Assembly: GCF_020382885.2 (NCBI RefSeq)
Contig: NC_058498.1
Location: 20,365,001 to 20,429,000, forward strand
Direction: 5' to 3'
Source of the DNA: Scatophagus argus
Taxonomy: Eukaryota; Chordata; Actinopteri; Scatophagidae
DNA length: 64,000 nucleotides
Shown here piece after piece: positions 34,766 to 55,260 of the stretch; within the stretch, counting starts at the first letter, position 1, and each line of letters begins with the position of its first letter. The translations under genes and the position numbers were made by a program. The notes beneath the pieces were generated by a model. That model saw only the letters and a list, made by a program, of their open reading frames with translations, had not been told where the DNA came from and did not search any database.

Positions 34766-34985
34766 GTTGATTTGGGGGCAGAAAGGGAATCTAATATTCC
34801 GAATTGCATTTTCATTAGTGTGTTGTCACCTGAGACAGAGTTGTTCTGTTTCAGGGGGAGTAACCCTTAACACACAAACCAAACACTGGCTCTAGAGAGG
34901 ACCTTTCATGATTTTAGTGGCCATCGTTGGTTCCAATCCACCACTGCACCGCTACATGCCACTAAATCCCACATACTGGACCTTT
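34766..34985 (+). repeat. Unassigned fish repeat, copy A
   Basis: Starts 'gatttgggggcagaaaggg', passes 'cattttcattagtgtgttg' and 'caaacactggctctagagag', and ends 'ccactaaatcccacatactg gacctttaa'. The start matches 37805-37940, and the end looks like the inverted form of that copy's GTGTGTAGGATTTAG start, which suggests terminal inverted repeats. Confidence 0.55.
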
Positions 34986-35415
34986 AATAGTGTGATTTAA
35001 AAACATTAAAGGCAGTTCTGTGGCTTTGTAGAGGTTTTGTGGTTTGAGAGAACAAATGATTCAACAGTACAATAAAAACAGCCCTGCGACTTCAACATGG
35101 ATGTCGTTTTGTTCCACGGTCTTGCTGTGAACAAGGAATAATATCTGACAGTACTGTACAACACTAATCTTTAGGTTATCCTGTAACTGTATTAGTAAAA
35201 TCATTGTTTACATTTGTTCTCGCTCTCATACACAGCAAAATGTATTTCCAGTGCTGGAAAGTAATTTCATACATTTACTCAAATGACTCACTTACCTGAC
35301 AGAAACAATTCAGCTACAATTTTGAGGTGTCATAACTGTAACTTTGATATTATTTTACTTACAAAATAACGTGCTGAGAATGAGATTAAATTACACAGCA
35401 GTGTTGCGTCAAGTA

Positions 35416-35450
35416 CAATGCAATACAATACAATACAATCCAATACAATG
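35416..35450. repeat. (CAATA)n tandem repeat
   Basis: Six to seven five-base units with one substitution. Confidence 0.85.
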
Positions 35451-36991
35451 CACTGGTTGTTCAGCAGATATTTCGACATGTCAAAGCAAGAAACTCACTG
35501 GTGTATTAATAATTTCCGCTTTCCCTTGAGGGGGTCTTTCTGTTGTGTGTGTGCTCATTCACTGTTACTGAAACACTTCATGGAGCTGAGCCATCTTTAC
35601 TGATAATAAGTCCACCTGTGTTTTACCTGCTGTGATGGCTTCAAAGGTTCTAACAGGAACCACAAACCCCCATGAAACAAGGGCTGTGATTATTGTTCCG
35701 TTTATTTACTGTATCCAAACTCATGTGAATATTGATTTTCATGATGACTGCCAAGTCTAACCTTTAAATTCTGCTAAATATTACATTTAATTAATCTTTA
35801 ATTAAAGTACCATAAATATTTCAAACAATGACTAACCAAACACATACTTTTTCTTAATATTTAACTGTTTTGCTATTATATTCCTATCCACTCCTCCCCA
35901 CAAAAGAAAAAAGAACATTTTGAAAACTCATTTCCTGTGATAGAACCTGAATGTGTCCTCAGCCCCCAATATTTATTACAATCACTGCCTTGATTATATC
36001 AGAAAAACAAGCTGAGAGAGATCAGACTGAGGATCTATTGGCATTCACATCACGTGAAAAAAGTACTTGGAAAGAAAGAAAGGTAAAAGTTAATTATATA
36101 TGGACAGAAAGTAATGTTTGCTAATTTACAAATTAAATACTTGTTCATTGATTTACTATCACTTAATTATCTTACTCACTCACTGGTGCTACCCCGAACA
36201 GGTCGACAATGTAGGCTAGTAAGATTACAAAACAGAGTTACTGTGTAAGATGAAATTAACGTAAGTTATGTTGATATTTCTTACTTGGCTACCTTTATTG
36301 ATAAAATAAAAACTTATCACCATGTGTTATCAGGACAGAACTCTTGTCTTTGTGCAACTTATCAGTACACTGAACAAAATCAATCACTTCCTGTTCCCAG
36401 ACCTCACAGAGCGCCTGAAGAACCAGAGAGTGAGTGTTGAGTAGAAGATGTCGTCCTCCTGGACCGAGACCCTTTACAGTTAGTGGTGTTCAGTTACGCC
36501 ACCTGAAGCCTGTTCCTGTTCCATATTGAGATGAGTTGGTAAAGCAGAACAGGACATTACAGGGCATTACACAGACAACAGAGTTATCCAGGCAGAGTGT
36601 TCAAAGCTGGTTTAAAATTAATCTGGAATTATGTCAAGTCGTTAAACCCAAGCCTGCAAATGTTCAGCATACTGACAGGTGGTTCTGTTTACATGAACTC
36701 TCTTCAAATACAAAAAATGTCTCAGTGTCTTTATTATAAAAGAGTGCTGACATGTTTTCCAAGACAACATGCAGGTATGATCACATGTTTTCTGGGTTGC
36801 AGTGAATGCTGGATGTCTGAATGTATCTGCCAAAGATCGTCACAGATGGATCGGGTATACAGAAAGATTGCTTCCCACTTGCATCAGGAGTGACGCGGAT
36901 GAGAACTTGTCTTGTGGCCTAATGCATTGATGACTATCACTGCTGTATTTCTATATCTGTAGATTTCCTGTATAAATGCATACAAGTTTGA

Positions 36992-37125
36992 GGCGGCTTA
37001 AGTTCAGGAGGTGGAGCAGGTTGTCCTCAATCTGAAGGTTAATGGTTCCATCCCCAAACCCTGGGCACGACACTTAACCCCAAAATGCTCCTGACGGCTG
37101 TTCCGTTGGTGTGTGATTACACTGG
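36992..37125 (+). mobile_element. tRNA-derived fish SINE
   Basis: AGTTCAGGAGGTGGAGCAGG TTGTCC is a tRNA-like head; GGTTCCATCCCCAAACC is the B box region, then the SINE body CGACACTTAACCCCAAAATG CTCC and GGCTGTTCCGTTGGTGTGTG. I recognise this order from a very frequent fish SINE. Confidence 0.75.
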
Positions 37126-37179
37126 TGGACTCAAACACCCCCTTGGTGCCCTCATTTTAAAAAAAAAACAAAAAAACAC

Positions 37180-37370
37180 CACAAAAGTGCCCTCTTGGGT
37201 GCCTTTATAGTAGATAAAATATGATAATGTACCCTCTGGGGTGACCATTGTGCATGACACCATGATAGAGTCTCTTCTATGATGCCCTTGCAGTGGAGAA
37301 AGCATAATGCACTGCCCTCAGGGGTTTCCCTGTCTGGGAAAATGTGATGCATCGTCGTCATAGTTGCCCT
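37180..37370. repeat. Degenerate ~40-bp minisatellite
   Basis: On the minus strand the phrases 'gagggcac/gagggtac/gagggcagt' followed by 'ttat..tttct/tct' and 'actgcaaagggc/actataaaggc' recur about every 40-48 bases, giving four to five decayed units. Confidence 0.5.
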
Positions 37371-37804
37371 ACATGTTAGGGAATCAGTTGGTCTGCACTT
37401 GCCTCTGAATGGTTAAATAATAACTAGTTCCTGATGTTGTTTTTCTGCGACGGAGGTGTAGTAGTTATAACATACCATAATAAAACATATGTAATCTTAA
37501 CCAAGGTTTGTAACTGTCAACTGTTTCACCATAAATGGGTCACAGCTTTGTGCACTGGGTCCCCATCACATACAGCTGGTGCACTTTTTATTTCTTTATT
37601 TCTTTACTGATTTTGCCCTTTGCAGTAAGCAAAAGAGGAATTAAGATAAACTGGCAGACGAAGTCTACTGAAGCAGACTGCAACATTTCTGGTTCCTTGC
37701 TGTGACGCAAACACAGTCCATGCAGTAAAGATGTGTGCTCCTTTTTGTTGTAAAGGAATCTTGGTTTTGTGATAAATAAATTAATAAAATCTATTTATAT
37801 ATTT

Positions 37805-37940
37805 AGTGTGTAGGATTTAGGGGGGGTCTATTGGCAGGGGGTTAATAAAATATTCCTAATTACGTTTTCATTGGTGTCAATGGTGATAATCACCTGAAAA
37901 TAATAATTATATATAATAAAAATTATCTTTGTGGAATTAC
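37805..37940 (+). repeat. Unassigned fish repeat, copy B (partial)
   Basis: Starts TTTAGTGTGTAGGATTTAGG and has 'tattcctaattacgttttca ttggtgt' and 'aatcacctga', parallel to copy A at 34766-34870. Confidence 0.5.
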
Positions 37941-39884
37941 TGGACGTGAACGTGCAGTCATGTGACTGTACTGTCATGTCAGAATTTATTCATTAAAGCT
38001 GTCTGATCAAGGAGTCAGGTCAGTGACTGTAAACTGGTTCTAAACTGTGTTCTCTCATGTATACAATAAATTCAGTATAAACACACACACGACGTGAACT
38101 GTCAGTGAGGCAAAAAGGTGAAGTGTACTGATGTTTTCTTACATAGCATCACATCCTTTTCTACAGATGAGACATTAAGCCATTTAGAAGTACTTCAGTG
38201 TTTGGGATTTTTATCGAAGTCCGAGCTAAAAAGCAGCGTGGAGCTTAGTTTTCAGCACTGATGGTGGAACATAAAGTGTTTTAAATTCAGAGTGCTTATT
38301 GGCCCATTAGTTTGGTTCCACTGCATTGTTCACTGCAGACAGTCTGATAACACCAGTCCCTCTTGGTACAGTGCATGTTCTGCCCAAGACACTTGTTGTA
38401 TTACACATGGACTTTATGGTTTATGATGAACCAAAATCATTTTTTTCAAAGTCTCTGACATGTTTTCAAATTGTTTTGACATTTTCTTTTCTTATATTTT
38501 AATGTCATAAATAAACACGAGCAGGTCTGGCTTATTTCTTAGACTTGAGAGGTAACGTTTCAAAACAAACGTCACAGAGACTGATGTGAATTTAATGTTG
38601 GAAATGTCGGACTTTCTGATTCTTGTTCTTTGTAGTTCTTACTGTGCAAAGAACTCATTTTATATGAGCTGGACAATGAAGTCCTGCGTAAATTTTCTAA
38701 AATCAGCCGACAAATTACATATTGTTGTTTCTTTTTTCTTCTCTGTGCAAATACCTCCTCAGTCTAAATACCGTCATGGTCACAAACAACACGTGCAACC
38801 TTTGTTTTTGGTAGGTTTATAAAAAAAAAAAAAAGGAAATACACAACATCATAAACACATATTGTTTATCTGGTGTGACGTAATGGACAAGTGACTTTTT
38901 GCAACACACATTTTTCAAGTACTTAAAAAGAAGATGCAAGAGAGGGAAATGAACAGTACTTCGATCCTGTGTTGAATATCATATGGCACAAGTCTTTTTA
39001 AATCAAAGAAGAGAAAAACAGGAAAATTCAGTTAAGTATATTATAAACAGTATGCTACAAAAGCTTGTACTAACAAAGACCACATAAACCTGAGAAATGT
39101 CATAGGTAAAGCAAGGCAGAGTCTATTACTGGAGTATCTGAACTAAAAGCGTTGTGTTTAGTAATAAAAAGCAGAATGGTACCCACTGTGAAATATTCAC
39201 CACATCCCCATCCCCTCTATCTTCACATTTCTAACTTATGTATATGATTTCCTTAAAATATTAAGTTTCTACAAAATGTACATTCTGTTGCTGATATTCA
39301 TGGTTAAACCCATAAAACTGTACACATCTGTTTTCATTGCTAACAGTGATTGAAACGGTCAAAAGTGACAACACTGAGGTCGCAGGTGGACGAGCTTACA
39401 TGATTACGACTGATAAAAATATTACATCAAAACTAAACACAGAAAGCCCTTAGAAATGTTGGATTTGCACTTCCTTAACAATCTGTCCATTGAAATAGAT
39501 AAACCCACATCTTCTAAGTTCACTCAGAGCTTGGCATACAAACGGTTTGACGAAGATAAGAACTGCATGGGGACCAGTGGGAGGCAACATCGGGCCCACT
39601 AAGACACAATGATACATCATGCCACACGGCAGATGATGAGCCTGCAGGACGATTCGTAGAAAAGGTGAGCTTCAATAAAAATTGTCATGAATACAACATG
39701 ATCCCCGCCAGGATGCTGGCGACGTTAAGCAAATAAAAACACCCGTCTAGTGTTGTGTGAGCGAAATGGAATGCAGTGACAGTAGCATTCTTCTAGCAGG
39801 CGGATGTACCCATGCTTGAGGCAAACATGTGAGGAGTGAAAACAGCTACACACGAGCAAGCATCCAAATTCTCTTGATGAGCAC

Positions 39885-40379
39885 GGGGAAGAACATCTGA
39901 TGGGTTTATTGTTTTTGTTGTTTTTTTTCAGTATATCGACTCTTCCTTATTAACTGGAAATTCAACAATAATAAAAACATTATATAAGAAGAAACATTCT
40001 CCATCTTTGGGGATCCAAAACCAGGATCAAAAGATTTCATCTCGTAAAAAAAATGTGTCCACGTGTGCACATGTGCTATGCAATGTAAACACTACAGGGA
40101 TTCTTTTCCTTTGGATTTCATAAAGTCAAATGGCGTCTGTTAGACTTGAACAGCTTTTTGTTCACTGATGAGGGGATGAGGTAATGTGTCAGCAATGCAC
40201 GGCACACTTTCTCCACTCTGGAAGTCAGGATGAAGTTGTAACATCTTAGTCAGTCCCTTGAGGTGCAGTCTACAGTAACACGTAGCCCCTGCATGCCCCA
40301 TGAGTCTGTGTCCAAACGCTGGCTCTTCCAGGGCTTATTGCTCAGGGGTCTGGCAGGGACAGGGCTGTCCTGGCTCCTC
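39885..40379 (-). other. scml2: scml2 3' UTR (probable)
   Basis: From the stop codon to just after the candidate polyadenylation signal. No features other than T-rich stretches. Confidence 0.35.
39902..39907 (-). terminator. scml2: scml2 polyadenylation signal (candidate)
   Basis: TTTATT on the plus strand reads AATAAA on the minus strand, 473 bases after the scml2 stop. It is the only canonical hexamer I saw between 38,800 and the stop codon. Confidence 0.35.
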
Positions 40380-48732
<8,353 letters not shown>

Positions 48733-48894
48733 GGTGGCTGATAATCAATGGTGACACGTCCACAATGACAAGCAATGGTGAGTCTGTATGCTTTGCTTCT
48801 GTGCCTGTGTAGCTTCGCTCTACGAGTATTAAAGGTGAAAATATTTCATGTGAAATGCAGCACAGACACACACAGTATACACAAACTATTTTCA

Positions 48895-49131
48895 AGAAGA
48901 TTCATTATCGCACTCTAAATACACAGACAGCTTTGCAGCCACAGCAGCTTCCACTCTTCTGGCAAGGCTTTCAACAAGATTTTGGGGTGTTTCTGTGGGA
49001 ATTTTTACTGATTCATGCAGTAGAGCATTTGTGAGGTCAGACATTGATGCTGGACGAAAAACAGCCCCGTACCACACCGGAATTCAATAATAATAAGGTA
49101 TGTCCCAATACTTTTGTCTATATAGTCTATG
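48895..49131 (-). mobile_element. Tc1-like transposon relic, internally deleted
   Basis: The minus strand encodes MSDLTNALLHESVKIPTETP and NLVESLARRVEAAVAAK, the C-terminal end of Tc1-like transposases (W.KIP...LQNLVESMPRRVEAVI.AKGG). The plus strand at 49098-49131 reads GTCCCAATACTTTTGTCTAT ATAGTCTAT, the terminal repeat. The body between is deleted. Confidence 0.75.
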
Positions 49132-49670
49132 TCATTTGGAGAGCTGTGTAGAAATCAGCTGTCTGTATACCATACTAAGGCAAAAAGTGGTTTAATTGAT
49201 GATTATTTTCACTTTCCGTTTCTAACCCTGGCAAATGGATCAATGGAAAATAGCATTAAAGATGGTGTTTCAAAATTGTTAAAACGACTTGTTTGGTCAG
49301 ACTAGAATAGTCCCAAACACACAATTTTACATTTCTAGAATAGAACTGCAACAATTAATCAATAAATTGACTGAAAGAAAATTTCTTGCCAACTATTTTT
49401 CCTATCGGTCATTTTTCAAGCAAAAATGTCCAATATTTGCTGCTTCCAACTTCTTAAATGTAAGGGTTTGCTTTTTTTCCTTGGTCATTTATGATAGCAA
49501 ATGAAAAGTCTTTGGGTTTGGGACAAATAATTGTCAAACAATTCAAAGGCACAATGTAAATTGATTTTAGCACTGGTGCATAGATGAGGACAACAAAAAT
49601 TTACTACACACATTTTCAAATATTCTGTGTTTTCACTTATTACATGTTAATTCCGTCGTGATCAATGAAG

Positions 49671-49689
49671 TATCTATCTATCTATCTAT
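49671..49689. repeat. (TATC)n microsatellite
   Basis: Four to five TATC units in scml2 intron 1. Confidence 0.85.
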
Positions 49690-50971
49690 GTTATTGTTGC
49701 TTGTAATTACCTGAATGGTTTTTAATGACTTTATACAAAATTACTACTGATGCTATGCTTTATCTCAGTGGACTTAGTAAAGTGGAAGTTCAATTATAGT
49801 GATATTCAGCCCGTCCATAAAAAAAAGAAAGAAAAAAGAAGAACAACCGATGAAAAGAGCATGCAGCGGGGAAATCACAGGAAACCAGAAAGGTAAGTTA
49901 CAGTGTACTGCCTTTAGCATAGGGAAAACTGACTTTTTTCGTAAAGTATTACACATCACAACTTCTTTCGTGTACAGTAGTGTATTATTCCAGTAATGGA
50001 CACTCCCACGGAGACGGGAAGCCTATAACATGGTGGGTTTTCTTGTGAGGTTTAACATTGTAAGGGCAGGCCTGTGATGTACGGGGACAGTCCATGTCAC
50101 ACTGCACTTAACTTGTGTGTGTATGGTGCATTCCCTCCGCATATCCAAATTTGAGTTTAGTGCTGATATGTCATCTACGGACTTGATGATCGACACACTA
50201 GGGAATTGACGTTATTGACTTAATAAAACAGGCGTACTATATCTTGAAGTGTTAAACGAAGAAAACAGGACTGCGTGTTTTCAACGTCAAGTACCCGTTT
50301 ACAGTAACAACACAGGCTAACTCATTAACACTGACGCTAAAATTAGCCATTTTGGATGACTAGTAAGCTATAATGAAGCTAACGTTACCGTTTCATGAGA
50401 CTAATTCGTTACATTTCTGGACTGTTTTTACATTAGACATTTTAACCTAAGAAAAATGTTGCCCATAACGAGGGAGAATTATCTGCCCACTTTCCAATGT
50501 TTTTCTAACCTTCTCTAGCTAACATAACGTTACCTAACGTTATCAACGTTAACTGTTAGCTGGCTAATAGTGTCATCTCACATCAGCCTTCTTAATGTTA
50601 ACTTGGAAACTAACAGCTAGCAAATTTCCGAGATGGGTGACGTTGTACCGTCAATTTAGTTGAGATACAACGTTACACTAAAAAAGGCTTTTATTGTAGA
50701 TATTGTACCTTTACTTTGGGACACTGTATCTGATGAATAACGCTGTACGATTCCAGGTAATAGTCTGGACCCAATGTTGACAACTAGGACTGCTTGATTT
50801 GCTAGCCACTGCTGGCTAATAACTAGGTTGGCTAACCTTAGCGTTAACGTTAACCCTCTGGGAGCAGTTTCTTCCATATTATCGAGGATAATTATACAGA
50901 ACCAGGGTCGTGTAGCTTTATATGACATTCTACCAAAACTCTATATTATTTAGTCTGGAAAAAAAACTTAC

Positions 50972-51045
50972 AATTGCCGTCCTTTTTCGAGTGAAGATCC
51001 ACACACTTTTCTCTAATCGTCAGCTGCCATTTTTTCACGAATGTA
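50972..51045 (-). other. scml2: scml2 noncoding first exon (candidate)
   Basis: On the minus strand a donor GGCAATT|GTAAGT ends a short stretch that includes a 5-codon upstream ORF (ATG at 51030-51028, stop at 51015-51013). The start of the exon is not defined; the GCAGCTGACGATTAG region lies just below a cluster of CCAAT boxes. Confidence 0.45.
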
Positions 51046-51144
51046 GTGTATGCTTACACGCATGTAATTTATGCCAAAGATAGTACACTATAGCGAGCAC
51101 AAACAAGCAAAACAGCGAGACAGACTGAGTGTGCAGAATTTAGG

Positions 51145-51209
51145 CCAATTAATTCTCACAATACTCACATTACAGCCAATCGGGCAAAGGTTTATTCATT
51201 TCATCCAAT
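51145..51209 (-). promoter_or_regulatory. CCAAT-box cluster upstream of scml2 (candidate promoter)
   Basis: CCAAT occurs at 51145-51149, 51176-51180 and 51205-51209 on the plus strand, with 31- and 29-base spacing. Multiple CCAAT boxes at about three-turn spacing are typical NF-Y sites of TATA-less promoters. Confidence 0.4.
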
Positions 51210-54200
51210 CAGCATTTAGACTACTCGGGCTGTGAGTTTGGATTATAAAAACTGATACTAGTCATCCATCTTCACGTTCTCTCTTCTTTACAAGGTCTTT
51301 CTCCTGCTGAGGTTCAAAACTGATCAAAATGCTCCGTCAATGTTAAAAAAATAAATAAATAAAAATCATAATGAAGCCAAGGAAAATTTTGACCACTAGC
51401 ATCACGTTGAAGAGTTAAAAATAACGCGAGGGAGAACCAATAAAGTACAAAAATATTTTTAAAGTAAATAAGCAAACAAATTTTATTTAAGAGAATTGCT
51501 GTTCTTTTTAAACAGAGAATACTAGATAGCACGTTAAACATGCTGAATGATAGAATAGAATAATATGGATAATTAATATTATAATATAGAATCCTAAAAT
51601 TAATTTTGACATTTTGTAAAATTCAGGCCAAGATAATCGAAAAAAAAAAACTAGGCAAAATAGAACAAAACAAAACAAAAGAAAAAAAGAAAAAACGACA
51701 ATCCAATATAAATAAACAGTTTCCATGAAAGTTGGTGACATTTCTATATATGTCACCAAGCAAGTCACCACACAAGCCAGATAGCAGGACATGACTCAGA
51801 TTTACTATCCACGTCAGTTTCAAACTCTTGTGTTTTCCCCCGCCCACAATTTTCCTATAAAGTTTTTTTCAAGATTTTTCTCACAATATGGAGCCTAAAG
51901 TGTCAATTTTTAAATATGGTTCAGTGGTATAGTAGAAACAATGGAAGTGACATGGAGCAACAAAATATACATTCAATGAAAATGAAAACAGAAAACAGGG
52001 CACCAAAATTTGTTTAATTTTAAAATTATACAAAGAACGTTTAAAGTCTTTTCACTCTACATAAGTAGGCTTGCAAATTTAAGGTCCTTGCAGCTTATCA
52101 TTTTTTTGCTCACTCAAACTTCTAGTCCTACTCACTTTACATTTATCTGGCAGTTATTGTTACTTTTCAAATGAAGATTCTAATCACCTAATCATCTCAT
52201 AAAATATAAGGCATCTGGGATTAAATTATCTCAAACATGTAACATAATTGAAAATAACTACATCTTGACTAACCACAAAAGTAAAATTGTACTTTGAATG
52301 CATCAGTAATAATAATTCAATAATTTGACAAATTATCTATAGATCAGTATCAATATATCAACACTTTCTGCATCAAGCATTTTTGTTTTTGATACTTTAA
52401 GTACATTTACCAATGATAAACATGTACTTTTAATTAAGTAACATTTTGAATGAAATAGTCTTTGTTTACTTTTACTTCAAATATTACATTGTTTCATATA
52501 TTAATATTTTAATATTTAATTGTTTTTTTTTTTACTGAAACAGAGGATCTGAGTGTATCTTTCACCTTGCTGATGTTGTGGTTGTTGTGTCAGTGGTTTT
52601 TCCATAATCCTTTGTTTATTCTCCACTAGGCTGATGATGTAGATGACGTAAATTATCACAATATGGACCTTTTTAAAATATTTATGTATAGACAAAATTT
52701 ATCAAGCAGCATGAACACCATTAGAGGAATTATCTGCTTTAATTTAAAGAAAAGGGGTTAAAGAAAGTCCTGTTATTTCCATTTCAAACTGCAGTTTGTT
52801 ACTGTACTTAGTACTGAGTCACTGCTCTACCGCATGTCAGTGCTGTGACATATGACTGAGGATTACCAACCAGGCAGAAAAGCTGTCACACCTTCCCAAA
52901 ACTGGTTGAAAGATAGAATAGATTTTATCTTACATAAAGCACAACTTCTTTACAAAGATTTCCTTATTATGTATTTTCTGCATGAGCAGTAATGCACCTA
53001 TTTCTCATGTTTCTTGCAGAAACTGATAAAAATCTTCATCACTGGTTTGTGGGTAAGTGGGTAAGTAAATCTTTATTTATATGGCACTTCTATAAACACA
53101 GAGTTACAAAGTTCCTCACACAAGAGGAAGTAAAAAGTAAAATAAAAATAAAAGTAAAATAAAAACACATATATGTACATAAGTACATGTACATAACTAC
53201 ATTAAAACAACAAACAATACAATAAAACAACATACAATTAAAATGAGCCAAACACTAACCTTTGGAATAGAGTTTTATTAACAAAAAGCTTGTCTATTAA
53301 TGCAGGTTTGTAAAAGCTTCTTAAAGCTGTTCGCAGAGTCAGCAGATCTAATGCACTGGGGAAGTGTGTTCCAGAGAGCTGGGGGTAGCACAGCAAAGCC
53401 ACGATCACCTTTTGTCTTGAGGTTGGAATGGGGAATGGAAAAGAGGTCGACATTTGATGAACGGAGAGGTCGAGAAGTAGAATATGGTAACACGAGGTCA
53501 GAAATATAATGAGGGGCGAGGTCATGTAGAGCCTTAAATGTGATCAATTGGATTTTGTAGTTAATTCTACATTTTATTGAAAGCCAGTGGAGAGATGCAA
53601 CAACAGGGATGCCATTTGTAAATGATTTAGAGCAGTTTTACTGAGAAATGTGTAAAGGGAGTTGCAGTAAGACTACTACATTTTCACACAGAGCTATAGT
53701 TTCACTCTACCTCTCAGACAGATTAAAAGGTGTTAGAGCTGCAAAAAGTGCTCTGGGATAGTTCATCACGTTATCACCACATTATCATTCTAAAACAAAC
53801 TTTAGGAAGATATATTATTAAGATAATTGTGATTAGTTACATTGGTGTGAATAATATTTTTTAATTGGTGTTACTTTAGTTGATTGCATTCGCCAACATG
53901 TAGATCGAATCAGTCATTAGGCAAATCAGCAGAATATCTCAGTGTCCTGAGTATCTCAGTGGTAAAAAAAATAAAATAAAATCCTGTCAGATGAACTCCT
54001 TATGCTGATAGCTGATGGTACATTATCACCCCTGATTCCCTGGAAGCCACTGAATACAAAAGAGATGATCAGTGGACCTTATGCCTTTATGTTGATTAAA
54101 AATAAGATCACAGATAGCCCAATTTAAAGTACATTTACCTTAAGTCACCCATGCAAATACTTACAATAGACAAGGAAAATCTGAAACACCACAGTTGACT

Positions 54201-55035
54201 CTGCCTTGATTTACTCAGTTTTAGGTTCATCCTGTGGGTGGCAGCATGGTTTCATGTGATAACACAGTCATGGAAAAAGCTGTATAGATCTTCCAGAGTG
54301 CATGTCTGTCAGTAGCTCACATTTACTCTGAATGAGGCTGGGGTCATGGGCACTAGGTACACTGTCAGCAGTTTTCTTTTTGTTTTGCAATGTAGAATTT
54401 ATTGAAGAGAGGGGATTTTGATTTTCCATCTTTGATGATGATGATTCGGAAAAGACACAATTAGCATTTACCAAAAACATAAAAAATGACAGGGTTTTAC
54501 ATCCATCTGCATATATAATTCAGTAGCTACTTGATGGAATTTGCATTCCAAAAATCCCTGCTGGCCATAGAGAACTTTTCATAGGACTGTCTGTAGGTTT
54601 ATTACATACCAAATCCTCTGTATAGGCTATAGGAGAAAGTTTGTCATCAAGGGGCACTTAAAGAAACAAAACTGCACTGCTTCCTCTAAGGAGAGAAAGA
54701 AAATGTTATAAAACCTAATCATACACTCCTCATACAACAACCTGTAGACAATGGTGAGGTATAAACATGTATAAACATGTTACACACTACCCTTGAGGAA
54801 GACTTATCAAATGTAGGGTCTGCTTATACATATGGTTGCTTTGTATCATCGTTATAATGCAATTTTTTTTAATGCTATATGTAAATTGATATGTCCTTTA
54901 GACAAATTATGTTATCATGCTGAAAAGCAGGGTGTGATCTTGTGAATTATGTAATTGAGAAATTAGAACAATAATATCCCACATCATACGAAACACCCTC
55001 AGACCGCAACACAGTTTCCGCCCACTGATTGCCGT
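51210..55035. other. Divergent intergenic region scml2-cdkl5
   Basis: Very AT-rich. Contains the AAATA run near 51346-51363 and an L2-like LINE fragment at 53050-53615. No gene seen. Confidence 0.6.
53050..53615 (-). mobile_element. LINE 3' fragment (L2-like reverse transcriptase end)
   Basis: The minus strand reads ASLHWLSIKCRINYKIQLIT then FKALHDLAPHYISDLV, GDRGFAVLPPALWNTLPQCI R and SFKKLLQT, the order of the C-terminal end of fish LINE reverse transcriptases. The 3' end has GTGCCATATAAATAAAGATT TAC. The frame is intact over about 90 codons, so the copy is fairly young, but it is 5'-truncated. Confidence 0.8.
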
Positions 55036-55046
55036 TCTGAGCTTTG

Positions 55047-55110
55047 ATTGGTCCATATAAAGGGGCGTTCGAATAAGCAACTATTTTACCTGTTTTCAAT
55101 TGGTCGGCGT
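55047..55110 (+). promoter_or_regulatory. cdkl5: Candidate cdkl5 promoter: CCAAT boxes and TATAAAG
   Basis: ATTGG (reverse CCAAT) at 55047-55051, TATAAAG at 55056-55062, and a second ATTGG at about 55099-55103. If TATAAAG is used, transcription would begin near 55087. Confidence 0.35.
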
Positions 55111-55260
55111 CACGCCACTCAAACTGTTGCCTGGTGATGTGCCTGCAGCTTGTCAAACGCACGATCCAGTTACTGTAGCTGCCTGCTGCAATGAAAATAT
55201 CTTCGTTGGTGGGTGGATATATCGGCCCAGTTCCATCATTTTATTCTAAACAGTGACTGA
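55087..55260 (+). other. cdkl5: cdkl5 noncoding first exon (candidate)
   Basis: Ends at a consensus donor, ACTGA|GTGAGTAG, with GT at 55261. It carries two short upstream ORFs (ATG at 55138 and at 55191, the latter stopping at 55254-55256). Assignment to cdkl5 is by position only; the start is inferred from the TATA-like motif. Confidence 0.4.

Larger units (their letters stand above)
33260..38800. other. Intergenic region between rai2 and scml2
   Basis: Convergent gene ends with repeat-rich DNA between them. It holds two SINE-like elements, two copies of an unassigned repeat, a degenerate minisatellite and simple repeats, all listed. No credible gene was seen. Confidence 0.6.

Noticed and set aside
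35071..35076. AATAAA as the rai2 polyadenylation signal
   Set aside because: It lies 2.9 kb past the stop and beyond the piggyBac element; nothing links it to rai2.
53238..53547. A protein-coding gene of about 90 residues on the minus strand
   Set aside because: The translation is the C-terminal end of a LINE reverse transcriptase followed by a typical LINE 3' tail.
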